Assembly (NCBI RefSeq): GCF_003344965.1
Contig: NZ_CP031194.1
Location: forward strand, 2,046,001 to 2,110,000
From: Streptomyces paludis
GTDB taxonomy: Bacteria > Actinomycetota > Actinomycetes > Streptomycetales > Streptomycetaceae
DNA: 64,000 nt
Direction of reading: 5' to 3'
The position numbers and the translations under genes are program-made. The notes beneath the pieces are model-generated. The model saw only the letters and a list, made by a program, of their open reading frames with translations. It was not told where the DNA came from and did not search any database. Shown here piece after piece: positions 35,741 to 44,173 of the stretch; within the stretch, counting starts at the first letter, position 1, and each line of letters starts with the position of its first letter.

Positions 35741-36340
35741 GTGCGGCAGCTCTCCGTCGAAGGGGCCTGGGTGCATGAACCGAGGCTCTTCCCGGACAGC
35801 CGTGGCAGCTTCCACGAGTGGTTCGGTGACGAGGACTTCACCAAGTCGGCCGGACACCGGCTGAACCTCGCCCAGGCCAACTGCTCGGTGTCCAGCCGGG
35901 GCACCCTGCGCGGCGTGCACTTCGCCGATGTGCCGCCGAGCCAGGCCAAGTACGTCAAGTGCGTACGCGGCGCGGTCCTCGACGTGGTCGTGGACATCCG
36001 GGTCGGCTCGCCGTCGTTCGGGCACTGGGAGGCCGTACGGCTCGATGATGTCGACCACCGGTCGCTGTATCTCGCGGAGGGGCTCGGGCACGCCTTCATG
36101 GCGCTGACCGACGACGCGACGGTGATCTACCTCTGCTCGGAGGGGTACGCGCCCCAGCGCGAGCACGGCATCCATCCGCTGGACCCGGCGCTGGGCATCG
36201 AGTGGCCGGCGGACATCACCCCGCTGCTGTCCGACAAGGACGCGGCGGCCCCGACCCTCGCCGAGGCACGGGCCCAGGGCCTGCTGCCGTCGTACGAGAG
36301 CTGCCGGGCGTACTACGCGGAGCTGGCGGCCCGGGGCTGA
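35741..36340 (+). CDS. rmlC: dTDP-4-dehydrorhamnose 3,5-epimerase
   Basis: 199 residues. It converts dTDP-4-keto-6-deoxyglucose to the L-lyxo epimer in dTDP-L-rhamnose synthesis. Cupin-fold motifs are visible: FPDSRGSFHEWF, the catalytic His in GTLRGVHFADVPP, and QAKYVKCVRGAVLDVVVDIR. YLAEGLGHAFMAL is also typical. The GTG at 35741 has AAGG upstream. It is 80 bases after the GT2 gene and probably co-transcribed. The rest of the rhamnose set (rmlD, rmlB, rmlA) lies nearby on the opposite strand. Confidence 0.93.
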   Translation: MRQLSVEGAWVHEPRLFPDSRGSFHEWFGDEDFTKSAGHRLNLAQANCSVSSRGTLRGVHFADVPPSQAKYVKCVRGAVLDVVVDIRVGSPSFGHWEAVRLDDVDHRSLYLAEGLGHAFMALTDDATVIYLCSEGYAPQREHGIHPLDPALGIEWPADITPLLSDKDAAAPTLAEARAQGLLPSYESCRAYYAELAARG

Positions 36341-36359
36341 CCTGGCCAGGACGGCGGTA

Positions 36360-36402
36360 CGGGTGAGGGCCCACGCGATCGGATCGCGTGGGCCCTCACC
36401 CG
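36360..36402. terminator. Bidirectional terminator between rmlC and the methyltransferase gene
   Basis: A near-perfect palindrome with 21-base arms (36360-36380 and 36382-36402, CGGGTGAGGGCCCACGCGAT...) lies between two convergent genes. Confidence 0.85.
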
Positions 36403-36444
36403 TTCGGTCTATCTGTCACCGGCCCTGTGGGGGCGCCTCCGGCG

Positions 36445-37239
36445 TCAGCCCGTGACGGCTTCGATCTGCCGGCGCAGCGGGACGAAGGCGGAGCGCGGCC
36501 GACGGAGGTTACGGGCGCGGACCAGCCCCGGCCAGAAGGGGGCGCGGAGCAGTTCCTCGGGCCGCACGGCGTTCTTGCGGGCGAGGATCTCCTCGGGGAC
36601 GTCCTGGGGGTCCGGGACGACATACTCCTCGATGATCTTGTCGTACGCGTTCTTCAGCACGGTGCTGTCGGGGTTCGCGCCGAAGACGGCCACGACCCCG
36701 GTCGGCGCGGTGTCGACGTCGACCACCAGCAGGTCCGGGCGGTAGCGCCGGAGGACCTGGGCGACCTTGTAGACATCACCGGCCCAGAACTTGGTGTGGC
36801 GGTCGCGGGCGGCCTCGTCCACGTCGCGCGGCAGCATGTCGTCCAGGACGATCACGCTGGACCAGCGGGAGTGCTTCTCGACGTTCATGAAGTCGCGCAG
36901 CGCGAACTCGAAGAGGTGCATGCCGTCGATGAACGACAGCTCCAGCTTCGGGTCGCCGCCGAAGAGGTTGACCGGGTCGCGGCGGGCCAGCGCGCGGAAC
37001 GGGTTGCGGCCGTTGCGCAGATGGATCAGCGGGTCCTTGCGGGCGAAGAAGTCGTCACTGGTGGCTCTGACCAGATGGACGTCGCAGCTGATGTCCGTGA
37101 CCACCCGGAAGGCCGGGTCGACGGCCACGGAGGGAGCCCGGGAGAGCGCCAGACTGCGACCGTCGTTGACCCCGATCTCCAGGTAGGTGCGAGGGTTGTA
37201 GACACGGTGCAGGTGGCGCAGGAAGCCGTGGCGATCCAC
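36445..37239 (-). CDS. Class I SAM-dependent methyltransferase
   Basis: 264 residues. Motif I is YLEIGVNDGRSLAL; the acidic ribose-binding residue is expected after strand 2 (VAVDPAF). A later LSFIDGMHLFEFALRDF and VIVLDDMLPRDVDEAARDRH resemble the Methyltransf_24 group, which includes O-methyltransferases of sugars and glycans. The GTG at 37239 has GAAGGG about 12 bases upstream. It lies next to the rhamnose operon, so methylation of a rhamnose-containing polymer is a reasonable guess. Convergent with rmlC. Confidence 0.82.
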   Translation of the reverse strand: MDRHGFLRHLHRVYNPRTYLEIGVNDGRSLALSRAPSVAVDPAFRVVTDISCDVHLVRATSDDFFARKDPLIHLRNGRNPFRALARRDPVNLFGGDPKLELSFIDGMHLFEFALRDFMNVEKHSRWSSVIVLDDMLPRDVDEAARDRHTKFWAGDVYKVAQVLRRYRPDLLVVDVDTAPTGVVAVFGANPDSTVLKNAYDKIIEEYVVPDPQDVPEEILARKNAVRPEELLRAPFWPGLVRARNLRRPRSAFVPLRRQIEAVTG

Positions 37240-37322
37240 GTAACAGGCCCTTCACTGAGAATCAACTACCAGTGGTTCGATTCGAAGTGAACCTAGTAGT
37301 CATACGCGGCATACGTAAACAT

Positions 37323-38222
37323 CTACTGGCCGGTAACACCCTTTTGGCGCTCGGCTTTCAGCAATTCGGGGAGCGCTTCGGCAAGCGCTGTCCGCCAGTC
37401 CCTGATCGGCTCGATTCCGGCCCCTTTCCACCTCTCGTGCCCCAGCACGCTGTACGCCGGCCGGGGGGCCGGCCGGACGAACGCGGCGCTGGTCGTCGGG
37501 CGGACCCGGGCGGGGTCCGCGCCGAGCAGCCGGAAGATCTCCTGGGTGAAGCCGTGCCAGGTGGTCTCGCCGCCGCTGGTGCCGTGATAGACGCCCGGCG
37601 CGGCCGTTCCCGCGAGCGCGCCCCGGCCCAGCCGGACCAGCTGGGCGGCGAGGTCGGCGGTCCAGGTGGGCTGGCCGCGCTGGTCGTCCACCACGTCCAG
37701 GGTGTCCTTGACGGACTCCAGTTTGATCATCGTACGGACGAAGTTGGGGCCGCCCGCTCCGTACAGCCAGGCCGTACGGACCACGTAACCGCGCTCGGGG
37801 AGCGTGTCGAGCACCGCGCGCTCCCCGGCCAGCTTCGTACGCCCGTAGGCGCTCAGCGGGCCGGTGGCGGCCTCCTCGGCGTACGGCACGACGCCGTCGC
37901 CGGGGAAGACGTAGTCCGTGGAGAGCTGGAGCAGGACGGCGCCGGACTCCCGGCACGCCCCGGCGAGGACCCCGGGCCCGGTGCCGTTGACGGCGAGGGC
38001 CTCGGGCTCCCGGCTCTCGGCGTCGTCCACCGCCGTCCAGGCCGCGCAGTTCACGACCACGGCCGGCGTGTGGGCCGCGAGGGCCGCGCGGACGGCCTCC
38101 AGGTCGGTGATGTCCAGCGCGGCCCGGTCCAGGCCGGCCGCGTCCTCCCCGGCGGTGGCGAGGGCGGCCAGCAGGTCCTGGCCGAGCATGCCGCCGGAGC
38201 CGGTGACGAGCCAGCGGCTCAC
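37323..38222 (-). CDS. rmlD: dTDP-4-dehydrorhamnose reductase
   Basis: 299 residues. The final NADPH-dependent step to dTDP-L-rhamnose. The extended-SDR features are WLVTGSGGMLGQDLL at the N-terminus, the STDYVFPGD segment and the catalytic YGRTK in SAYGRTKLAGERAV. The GTG at 38222 overlaps the rmlB stop (GTGA), so it is translationally coupled. The frame stays open into rmlB, but that extension is a frame shadow of rmlB. Third gene of the rmlA-rmlB-rmlD run. Confidence 0.95.
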   Translation of the reverse strand: MSRWLVTGSGGMLGQDLLAALATAGEDAAGLDRAALDITDLEAVRAALAAHTPAVVVNCAAWTAVDDAESREPEALAVNGTGPGVLAGACRESGAVLLQLSTDYVFPGDGVVPYAEEAATGPLSAYGRTKLAGERAVLDTLPERGYVVRTAWLYGAGGPNFVRTMIKLESVKDTLDVVDDQRGQPTWTADLAAQLVRLGRGALAGTAAPGVYHGTSGGETTWHGFTQEIFRLLGADPARVRPTTSAAFVRPAPRPAYSVLGHERWKGAGIEPIRDWRTALAEALPELLKAERQKGVTGQ

Positions 38223-39217
38223 AGCGCGGCCCGCGCCTTCAGCGGCTCCCACCAGGAGCGGTTCTCCCGGTACCACGCCACGGTCTCGGCGAGGCCGGTG
38301 GCGAAGTCCTTGCGCGGCGCGTACCCCAGCTCCTCGCGGATCTTGGCGCAGTCCACGGAGTAGCGGCGGTCGTGGCCCTTGCGGTCGGTGACGTACTCGA
38401 CGCTGGTGTCCCAGTCGGCGCCGCACGCCTCCAGCAGCAGCCCGGTCAGCTCCTTGTTGGACAGCTCGGTGCCGCCGCCGATGTTGTAGACCTGCCCGGC
38501 GCGGCCCTTCGTACGGACCAGCTCGATGCCCCGCGCATGGTCGTCGATGTGCAGCCAGTCGCGGACGTTGCCGCCGTCGCCGTAGAGCGGGACCTTCGCG
38601 CCGTCCAGCAGGTTGGTGATGAAGAGCGGGATGACCTTCTCGGGGAAGTGGTGGTGCCCGTAGTTGTTGGAGCAGCGGGTCACCCGCACATCGAGCCCGT
38701 GGGTGCGGTGGTACGAGAGGGCGATCAGGTCGCTGGACGCCTTGGCCGCCGAATAGGGCGAGTTGGGCGCCAGCGGGTCGGTCTCGGGCCAGGATCCCTC
38801 GTCGATCGAGCCGTAGACCTCGTCGGTGGAGATATGCACGAAGGTGCGGATCCCGGCGCGGTGGGCGGCGTCGATCAGGGTGTGGGTGCCGACCACGTTC
38901 GTACGGACGAACTCGGCGCCGCCGTCGATGGAGCGGTCCACGTGCGACTCGGCGGCGAAGTGCACCACCTGGTCGTGCTCGGCCATCAGCTTGCCGACCA
39001 GCCCGGCGTCGCAGATGTCGCCCTGGACGAAGGCGAATCCGGGGTGGTCGCGCACCGCGTCGAGATTGGCCGGATTTCCCGCGTAGGTCAGGGCGTCGAG
39101 CACCGTGATGGCGACATCGCCGGCGCCCGGGAAGCCCGGCTCGCGGCCGAGCACCGTACGGACGTAGTGCGAGCCGATGAAGCCCGCGCCTCCGGTGACG
39201 AGAATCCTGTCGGTCAT
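38219..39217 (-). CDS. rmlB: dTDP-glucose 4,6-dehydratase
   Basis: 332 residues. It makes dTDP-4-keto-6-deoxyglucose. The NAD-binding motif is ILVTGGAGFIGSHYV, the catalytic region HISTDEVYGS and the YSAAKASSD Tyr/Lys pair are present, as is RCSNNYGHHHFPEKVIP. The ATG at 39217 overlaps the rmlA stop (ATGA), and the end overlaps rmlD. The RmlB class, not a GalE, is supported by the DEVYG and CSNNYGP-like motifs. Confidence 0.96.
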   Translation of the reverse strand: MTDRILVTGGAGFIGSHYVRTVLGREPGFPGAGDVAITVLDALTYAGNPANLDAVRDHPGFAFVQGDICDAGLVGKLMAEHDQVVHFAAESHVDRSIDGGAEFVRTNVVGTHTLIDAAHRAGIRTFVHISTDEVYGSIDEGSWPETDPLAPNSPYSAAKASSDLIALSYHRTHGLDVRVTRCSNNYGHHHFPEKVIPLFITNLLDGAKVPLYGDGGNVRDWLHIDDHARGIELVRTKGRAGQVYNIGGGTELSNKELTGLLLEACGADWDTSVEYVTDRKGHDRRYSVDCAKIREELGYAPRKDFATGLAETVAWYRENRSWWEPLKARAAL

Positions 39218-40290
39218 GAGCTGATCTGCACCTTGCTGTGGTCACCGAGGACGAGTCGGTGGGCGGACGGGGTACGGGGCGCGGGGGTGATCTCGACATC
39301 GCGGCCGATGAGCGACGCCTGCACCCGGCGGACGCCGGTGATGGAGGAGCCCCGGAGGACGATCGAGTACTCGATCTCGCTGTCCTCGATCCGGCATCCC
39401 TCGGAGATGGACGTGAAGGGGCCGATGTAGGCGTCGTGGATCACCGTGTCCGCGCCGATGATGGCGGGTCCGACGATACGGCTGCCGGTGACCCGGGCGC
39501 CCGCCTCGACCCTGACCCGCCCTATGATCTCGGTCGCCTCGTCGACGCTGCCGTCGCGGCAGGGCTCCACGGTCTCCAGCACCGAGCGGTTGACCTCCAG
39601 CATGTCCGTGACATTGCCGGTGTCCTTCCAGTACCCGGAGATCGTGGTGGAGCGCACATCGCGCCGCTGGTCGATCAGCCACTGGATGGCGTGGGTGATC
39701 TCCAGCTCGCCGCGCCAGGAGGGCTCGATGGCGCGTACGGCCTCGTGGACGGCCGAGGTGAAGAGGTAGACGCCGACGAGCGCGAGGTCGCTCTTGGGCT
39801 TCTCGGGCTTCTCCTCCAGGGCCACCACCCTTCCCGTGCCGTCGAGTTCGGCGACGCCGAAGGAGGTCGGGTTGGGGACCTTCGTCAGCAGGATCTGCGC
39901 GTCGGGCCGCTCCGCGCGGAAGCCGTCCACCAGCCCGGCGATGCCGCCGACGATGAAGTTGTCCCCGAGGTACATCACGAAGTCGTCGTCCCCGAGGAAG
40001 TCCCGCGCGATGAGGACCGCGTGGGCCAGCCCCAGGGGGGCGTCCTGCTGGAGATAGGTGACGTTTATGCCGAACTGCGAGCCGTCACCGATGGCTTCCT
40101 TGATCTCCGCCGCGGTGTCGCCGACGATGACGCCGACCTCCGTGATGCCCGCCTCGGCGATGGACTCCAGCCCGTAGAAGAGCACTGGCTTGTTCGCCAC
40201 CGGGACGAGCTGTTTCGCCGAGGTGTGCGTGATCGGGCGCAGGCGGGTGCCTGCCCCGCCGGACAGTACGAGTGCCTTCACTATCCCCAT
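39214..40290 (-). CDS. rmlA: Glucose-1-phosphate thymidylyltransferase, long form with C-terminal beta-helix
   Basis: 358 residues. The N-terminal pyrophosphorylase signature is ALVLSGGAGTRLRPITHTSAKQ (split across the loop), followed by YLGDNFIVGG and VVALEEKPEKPKS. The extra about 100 residues at the C-terminus are a left-handed beta-helix (TGSRIVGPAIIGADTVIHDA), as in the longer StrD-type enzymes rather than the short E. coli RmlA. ATG 40290 is used; GTG 40281 is an alternative. First gene of the rhamnose run, with overlaps to rmlB. Confidence 0.93.
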   Translation of the reverse strand: MGIVKALVLSGGAGTRLRPITHTSAKQLVPVANKPVLFYGLESIAEAGITEVGVIVGDTAAEIKEAIGDGSQFGINVTYLQQDAPLGLAHAVLIARDFLGDDDFVMYLGDNFIVGGIAGLVDGFRAERPDAQILLTKVPNPTSFGVAELDGTGRVVALEEKPEKPKSDLALVGVYLFTSAVHEAVRAIEPSWRGELEITHAIQWLIDQRRDVRSTTISGYWKDTGNVTDMLEVNRSVLETVEPCRDGSVDEATEIIGRVRVEAGARVTGSRIVGPAIIGADTVIHDAYIGPFTSISEGCRIEDSEIEYSIVLRGSSITGVRRVQASLIGRDVEITPAPRTPSAHRLVLGDHSKVQISS

Positions 40291-40322
40291 CCGATTGCTG
40301 AGCGCGATGTACGCGTCCGATG

Positions 40323-40345
40323 CTGTCCGGAAGCCGTCCGGACAG
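40323..40345. repeat. Inverted repeat upstream of rmlA
   Basis: CTGTCCGG (40323-40330) and CCGGACAG (40338-40345) with a 7-base spacer. It is 33 bases before the rmlA start and could be an operator or the terminator of the GT2 gene at 40508. Confidence 0.5.
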
Positions 40346-40507
40346 TCCGATTTTACCCACCATCTCCATTAACACCCGCTGTTGGCCGTCTTGGGTGGAT
40401 GAACCGGGGGCGCACAGGAGTGCGCTCCGGCGCATTCGCGCACCATGCCACGCTCGACCGGCCCATCGGGCAGGCGAGTTGACGGATCCGGGCCACGCGG
40501 ACGGGTG

Positions 40508-41746
40508 CTACGCGGCCCGGTGTCTCAGCAGGGCGACGTGCCGCGCCTGGCCGCGGAGGCCGCGTACAACTCTGCGCGGCAGCGAATTGCGCCGGCGTAC
40601 GGCCTCGGGGGCCTCGATGCGCCGGAGGCCGGGCTTGCCCAGCCAGTCGGGGACGGTCACCCGGTACGACTCCTCCGGGAGCCCGGTCGACCGGTCGCCG
40701 AAGTGCGGGAGGACCAGGTACGGCGTGCGCGCGCGGCCCCGGTGCACGACCTCGGGCACGGTCTCCGCCTTGACGAAGGCCAGCATGTCGGCCAGCAGAT
40801 CGAACCGCCCCAGGGCGACGCAGTCCAGCCGCAGCCGCTCGGTCACCTTGATCCGGGCGGCCACTCCGGGCGTCCAGTAGCGCGCCATCAGCGGGGCCGC
40901 CAGCGCCATTTTGTGCCGCTGGATCTTTTTCGGCTGCTTCAGGACACCGTGACCGAACTGCTGGATCAGTCCGACCGTGAAGGGTCTGACCATGAGGCGG
41001 TCACGCTTCGCGCCGGGCGGGACGAGTTCGGTGATGAGCGCCATCAGCGCGCTCACGGAATCGAATCGCAGCGTATAACTGCCACTCTTTGTCACATGTT
41101 TGCCGTCGTCCCGGCCGACGAGGTAATAACAGGTGTAGTCGGCGATCACCGAAACACCGTTTCCCCGGATGTACGCCTCCATGGTGAAGAGCGCGTCCTC
41201 GCCGGTCCGCAGCCCTTCGTCGAAGCGCAGATTCAGCCGTTCGACGAGTTCGCGCCGGAAGAGCTTCTGCGCGCTCAGCGTGTAAATCACCTGCGAGTCG
41301 TATATGTCGACGCGCGCGGTGGTACGGCGCCACATCGACCCGGGCGCCCCTCTGTTCACCCCCTCGACCTTTCCGAGCACCACATCGGTCCGGGCGCGGT
41401 CGGCCATCGCGACCATGCGCTCCAGGGATTCGTCGGCGAAGTAGTCGTCCGCGTCGAGGAAGAAGAGGTAACGGCCCCGGGCCAGGTCTATGCCGACATT
41501 GCGCGGTCCGCTGGGGCCGCCCGAGTTGGCCTGGTGTACCACCCTGGTCGGGATGGACGTCCGGGCCGCGAAGTCATCCAGATATTCCCCCGTGCCATCG
41601 GTCGAGCCGTCGTCTATGGCGACGATCTCGATACGGCCGGCACCCAGCGTCTGGGCTTCGACCGATTCCAGGCAGCGGATCAGGTAGGGCATAGCTTCAT
41701 ATGCCCCGACGATCACACTCACATCAGGAACAGACTTATCGTTCAT
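40508..41746 (-). CDS. GT2 glycosyltransferase
   Basis: 412 residues. GT-A motifs are VSVIVGAYEAMPYLIRCLES, IDDGSTDGTGE, SGGPSGPRNVGIDLARGRYL and the metal motif FFLDADDYF. It continues QKLFRRELVERLNLRF and RTGEDALFTMEAY, which resembles the TarS-like group seen in the genes at 33588 and 58530, but lacks their large C-terminal modules. Probably adds a sugar to a wall polymer; substrate unknown. The ATG at 41746 lies in an AT-rich leader with a Crp-type site about 57 bases upstream and a 9-base direct repeat. 217 bases separate it from rmlA. Confidence 0.88.
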   Translation of the reverse strand: MNDKSVPDVSVIVGAYEAMPYLIRCLESVEAQTLGAGRIEIVAIDDGSTDGTGEYLDDFAARTSIPTRVVHQANSGGPSGPRNVGIDLARGRYLFFLDADDYFADESLERMVAMADRARTDVVLGKVEGVNRGAPGSMWRRTTARVDIYDSQVIYTLSAQKLFRRELVERLNLRFDEGLRTGEDALFTMEAYIRGNGVSVIADYTCYYLVGRDDGKHVTKSGSYTLRFDSVSALMALITELVPPGAKRDRLMVRPFTVGLIQQFGHGVLKQPKKIQRHKMALAAPLMARYWTPGVAARIKVTERLRLDCVALGRFDLLADMLAFVKAETVPEVVHRGRARTPYLVLPHFGDRSTGLPEESYRVTVPDWLGKPGLRRIEAPEAVRRRNSLPRRVVRGLRGQARHVALLRHRAA

Positions 41747-41775
41747 CGAATATCAAGACAAGTTGAATCGAATAT
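41745..41775. repeat. Direct repeats ATCGAATAT over the GT2 start region
   Basis: ATCGAATAT occurs at 41745-41753 and 41767-41775, period 22 bases (about two helical turns). The first copy overlaps the start codon at 41746. CGAATATTG of the second copy also occurs at 44078-44086. Confidence 0.5.
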
Positions 41776-41802
41776 TGGTTGTCCAGTCACCCTCATTAAT
41801 TC

Positions 41803-41818
41803 TGTGACGGCGGTCACA
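41803..41818. promoter_or_regulatory. Perfect Crp-type palindrome TGTGAC-GGCG-GTCACA
   Basis: The site fits the classic TGTGA-N6-TCACA half-site arrangement exactly, and also the Streptomyces Crp pattern GTG-N6-GNCAC as I recall it. It lies about 57-72 bases upstream of the GT2 start at 41746, in the only AT-rich gap of this stretch. Confidence 0.6.
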
Positions 41819-41838
41819 TGGGGTCGCGGAGCACGGAA

Positions 41839-41878
41839 AAGGCCCGGTGGGACGCCATGAGACGTCCCGCCGGGCCTT
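41839..41878 (-). terminator. Terminator after the polymerase-like gene
   Basis: AAGGCCCGGTGGGACG (41839-41854) pairs with CGTCCCGCCGGGCCTT (41863-41878) with one wobble. It follows the gene at 41921-44035 on the minus strand; TTTTCC follows the stem. Confidence 0.85.
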
Positions 41879-41920
41879 CCCCCTACGGTCTTGGTCGGCC
41901 CGAGGGCCAAACCCGCGGCG

Positions 41921-44035
41921 CTACCCCCGTACGGGGGAATCCAGCCCGCTGACCCCACTGCCCCCACGCTCGCCGGCAGGCGTGGCGGCCTGCGCGGCCT
42001 CCGGCTCGGCGAGCCGCTGCTCGACGCCCGTGTTGCGCGCCTGCGCCCGGTCGGCCAGCGCCCGCGTCGCCGCGTTGAACTGCTCCATCGACGTCGGCTC
42101 GTCCGGCCCCAGCAGATACCGCTTCAGCTCGGTACGGTCGGCCGCCAGCCGGTCGGCGGCCGGGTCGGCCACGGCGGTGAGCAGCTCGTCCAGCTCCACC
42201 GCGCTGTTGGAGAGGATCACGGCGGCCCGTACGGCGGTGTTCTGCCGCTTGAACTCCTCCACGCCCAGCTCGGCGGAGTCGGTGACCGCGTACGGCTTGC
42301 CGCTCGCGATGAAGTCCGACACCACGCTGGAGATGTCGGAGACCATGGCGTCCGACTCGTTGAAGCAGTCGTACAGCTTCGGCTCGGGGCCCGTGACGAC
42401 CTGGTGCTCCCAGTAGCCGAAGGTGCGCCAGAAGGTGGCGTTCCACTCGGCGTGCAGCCGCTTGGCGTCGTCGAGCCGGCCCTGGTCGACCAGCGAGACC
42501 CGTGAGCGCTCCGCCTCGTCGCCGCCCGAGCGGCTCGGCGCGTCCAGCTCCGCCAGCGCGGCCTCGATACGGGCCAGCTCGGCCCGTGCTGCGTTCTGCT
42601 CGGCACCGGCCGCCGCGGCGGCCTCGGCCCAGCGGGGCTCGGTGAGCCGGGCGGCGGTGGCCGCGCTCAGCAGGCTGGTGATCCGCCCGTGCACGGCCTT
42701 GGCCTTCGGGTCGCGGATCCCGGTGAAGGGGTGCGGCTTGTAGATCACCCGGACCGGCCGCTCGGCGGCGAGCAGCCGCTTGATGATGTTCTCGCCGGCC
42801 AGCAGCAGTGAGGTGTTGCCGGGGTTGTCGTCCCAGCCCTCCCAGGTCGGCGCGTACAGGACGGTGGGGATCGGGTTCTTCACGGCGCCGGTCCACGACT
42901 CGATGGGGGCCAGCTGCGGCCGTCCCACCTCGACGATGTCCTCGTCGCGCACCCCGACGTCGGCCAGCGCGTAGCGGTCGCGGCCCGCCCGGCCGGCGGT
43001 CCACACCTCGTCGTACGCCTTGCTGTACGGGTTGACGCTGGCGAGCTTGTCGCTGTCGCCGTGGCCGATGAAGACATGCTTCATGGTCGGGACGCGCAGC
43101 AGGTGGATGTTCTTGCCGACATTGGCCGCGTACAGCGCGACCCGGACCGTGGAGAGGTCCATGTTCATCAGATGGGTGCCGCCGGGCACACAGATCACCG
43201 GCACCGGGGTCGGGGCGAGCTGGGTGGCGATACCGCGCTCGCGGAGGACGATCAACGGCCGTCCGTCGATCTGCTCCATCGTCTCCAGCCACATGTTGAC
43301 CTGGTACGCCGACTCCTTGGAGCCGGAGAAGTAGAGCACCACGGTGGGCCGGTACTCGCGCAGCCAGTTGTCGACGGCGGCCAGTACGGCGTCGGCGGCC
43401 GGGACGCGGCGGCGCCGGCGCAGATGCCACATCAGCGCGCCGACGTAGAGCAGGCCGAGACCGAGAGTGAGCCCCACTCCGACGTAGCCGTAGAGGTAGT
43501 CGCCGGTCCACGCGGCGACGACCAGGCCGGCCACCGCGGGCAGGTCGAGGTGGAGCATCTTCTCGCCGGCGCGGCGCAGCAGGACGCCGGGCGGGGCGTC
43601 GGGGATCCGGATGGCGCTCAGGTCGACGTTGCGGGTCGCGACCGGCATCGTGCGGCGCAGCCGGATCAGGGTCGCCAGCGCGCCGTGGCAGACCTGGAGG
43701 GCGTAGAAGACCAGGAAGCCGCCGAGCATGACGTAGAAGATGGCGCGGTCCGCGAGGTCGAGCCGGGCCACGAGCAGGATCAGCAGCAGCTGACGCACGA
43801 GGAAGCGGATCGACAGGCCGGCCCTGACCTTCTGGAGCCGGTTGACCAGATAACTGCCACGCATATGCAGAAAGCGGTCGGCCGCGTAGGTCGCGGCCGC
43901 GGCAACGGCGAAGAAGCCGAGATTCGGAATCAGCGCGGCGAGCAGAACGCACGGATATCCCAGCCCGAGCAGGGCCGCCGCGGCCAGCTCGGACCGGCTG
44001 CCCACGCGGGCCAGTCGAATGGCGGTCGAAATCAC
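41921..44035 (-). CDS. CDP-glycerol glycerophosphotransferase-family (TagF-like) polymerase with N-terminal membrane domain
   Basis: 704 residues. The first about 220 residues contain several hydrophobic helices (LLLILLVARLDLADRAIFYV, LVVAAWTGDYLYGYVGVGL). From about 235 it is TagF-like: VFIGHGDSDKLASVNPYSKA, VLYAPTWEGW, VIYKPHPFTGIRD and SDISSVVSDFIASGKPYAV. TagF/TarF/TarL enzymes transfer polyol-phosphate units from CDP-polyols to a wall polymer on the membrane. The CDP-ribitol-synthase-like gene just upstream points to ribitol phosphate, but glycerol phosphate or PDP-type units cannot be excluded. GTG 44035 with GGAG about 10 bases upstream. The C-terminal 40 residues are low complexity. 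Confidence 0.87.
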   Translation of the reverse strand: MISTAIRLARVGSRSELAAAALLGLGYPCVLLAALIPNLGFFAVAAAATYAADRFLHMRGSYLVNRLQKVRAGLSIRFLVRQLLLILLVARLDLADRAIFYVMLGGFLVFYALQVCHGALATLIRLRRTMPVATRNVDLSAIRIPDAPPGVLLRRAGEKMLHLDLPAVAGLVVAAWTGDYLYGYVGVGLTLGLGLLYVGALMWHLRRRRRVPAADAVLAAVDNWLREYRPTVVLYFSGSKESAYQVNMWLETMEQIDGRPLIVLRERGIATQLAPTPVPVICVPGGTHLMNMDLSTVRVALYAANVGKNIHLLRVPTMKHVFIGHGDSDKLASVNPYSKAYDEVWTAGRAGRDRYALADVGVRDEDIVEVGRPQLAPIESWTGAVKNPIPTVLYAPTWEGWDDNPGNTSLLLAGENIIKRLLAAERPVRVIYKPHPFTGIRDPKAKAVHGRITSLLSAATAARLTEPRWAEAAAAAGAEQNAARAELARIEAALAELDAPSRSGGDEAERSRVSLVDQGRLDDAKRLHAEWNATFWRTFGYWEHQVVTGPEPKLYDCFNESDAMVSDISSVVSDFIASGKPYAVTDSAELGVEEFKRQNTAVRAAVILSNSAVELDELLTAVADPAADRLAADRTELKRYLLGPDEPTSMEQFNAATRALADRAQARNTGVEQRLAEPEAAQAATPAGERGGSGVSGLDSPVRG

Positions 44036-44066
44036 GAAGAACCTGCTCCAGAGGAGTGCCGGTTAT

Positions 44067-44090
44067 TTCACATTTGACGAATATTGTGAA
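44067..44090. promoter_or_regulatory. Inverted repeat TTCACA-N12-TGTGAA upstream of the polymerase gene
   Basis: Perfect 6-base arms at 44067-44072 and 44085-44090 flank TTTGACGAATAT. The region is AT-rich and 32 bases before the GTG at 44035. It includes the CGAATATTG motif shared with the GT2 promoter at 41769-41777. Confidence 0.5.
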
Positions 44091-44107
44091 GGTGGGGCTT
44101 CACGCAC

Positions 44108-44150
44108 TCGGGCCTCCGTGATACGCCGGAAGGCGATCACAGAGGCCCGA
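44108..44150 (-). terminator. Terminator after the CDP-ribitol synthase-like gene
   Basis: TCGGGCCTC...GTGAT pairs with ATCAC...GAGGCCCGA (imperfect 15-bp stem), 24 bases beyond the stop codon at 44174. Confidence 0.75.
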
Positions 44151-44173
44151 AATCATGCAAGTTGCGGAAATTA

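Noticed and set aside
38223..39299. In-frame extension of rmlD across rmlB
   Set aside because: It is the second frame of rmlB; rmlD starts at the GTGA overlap 38222.
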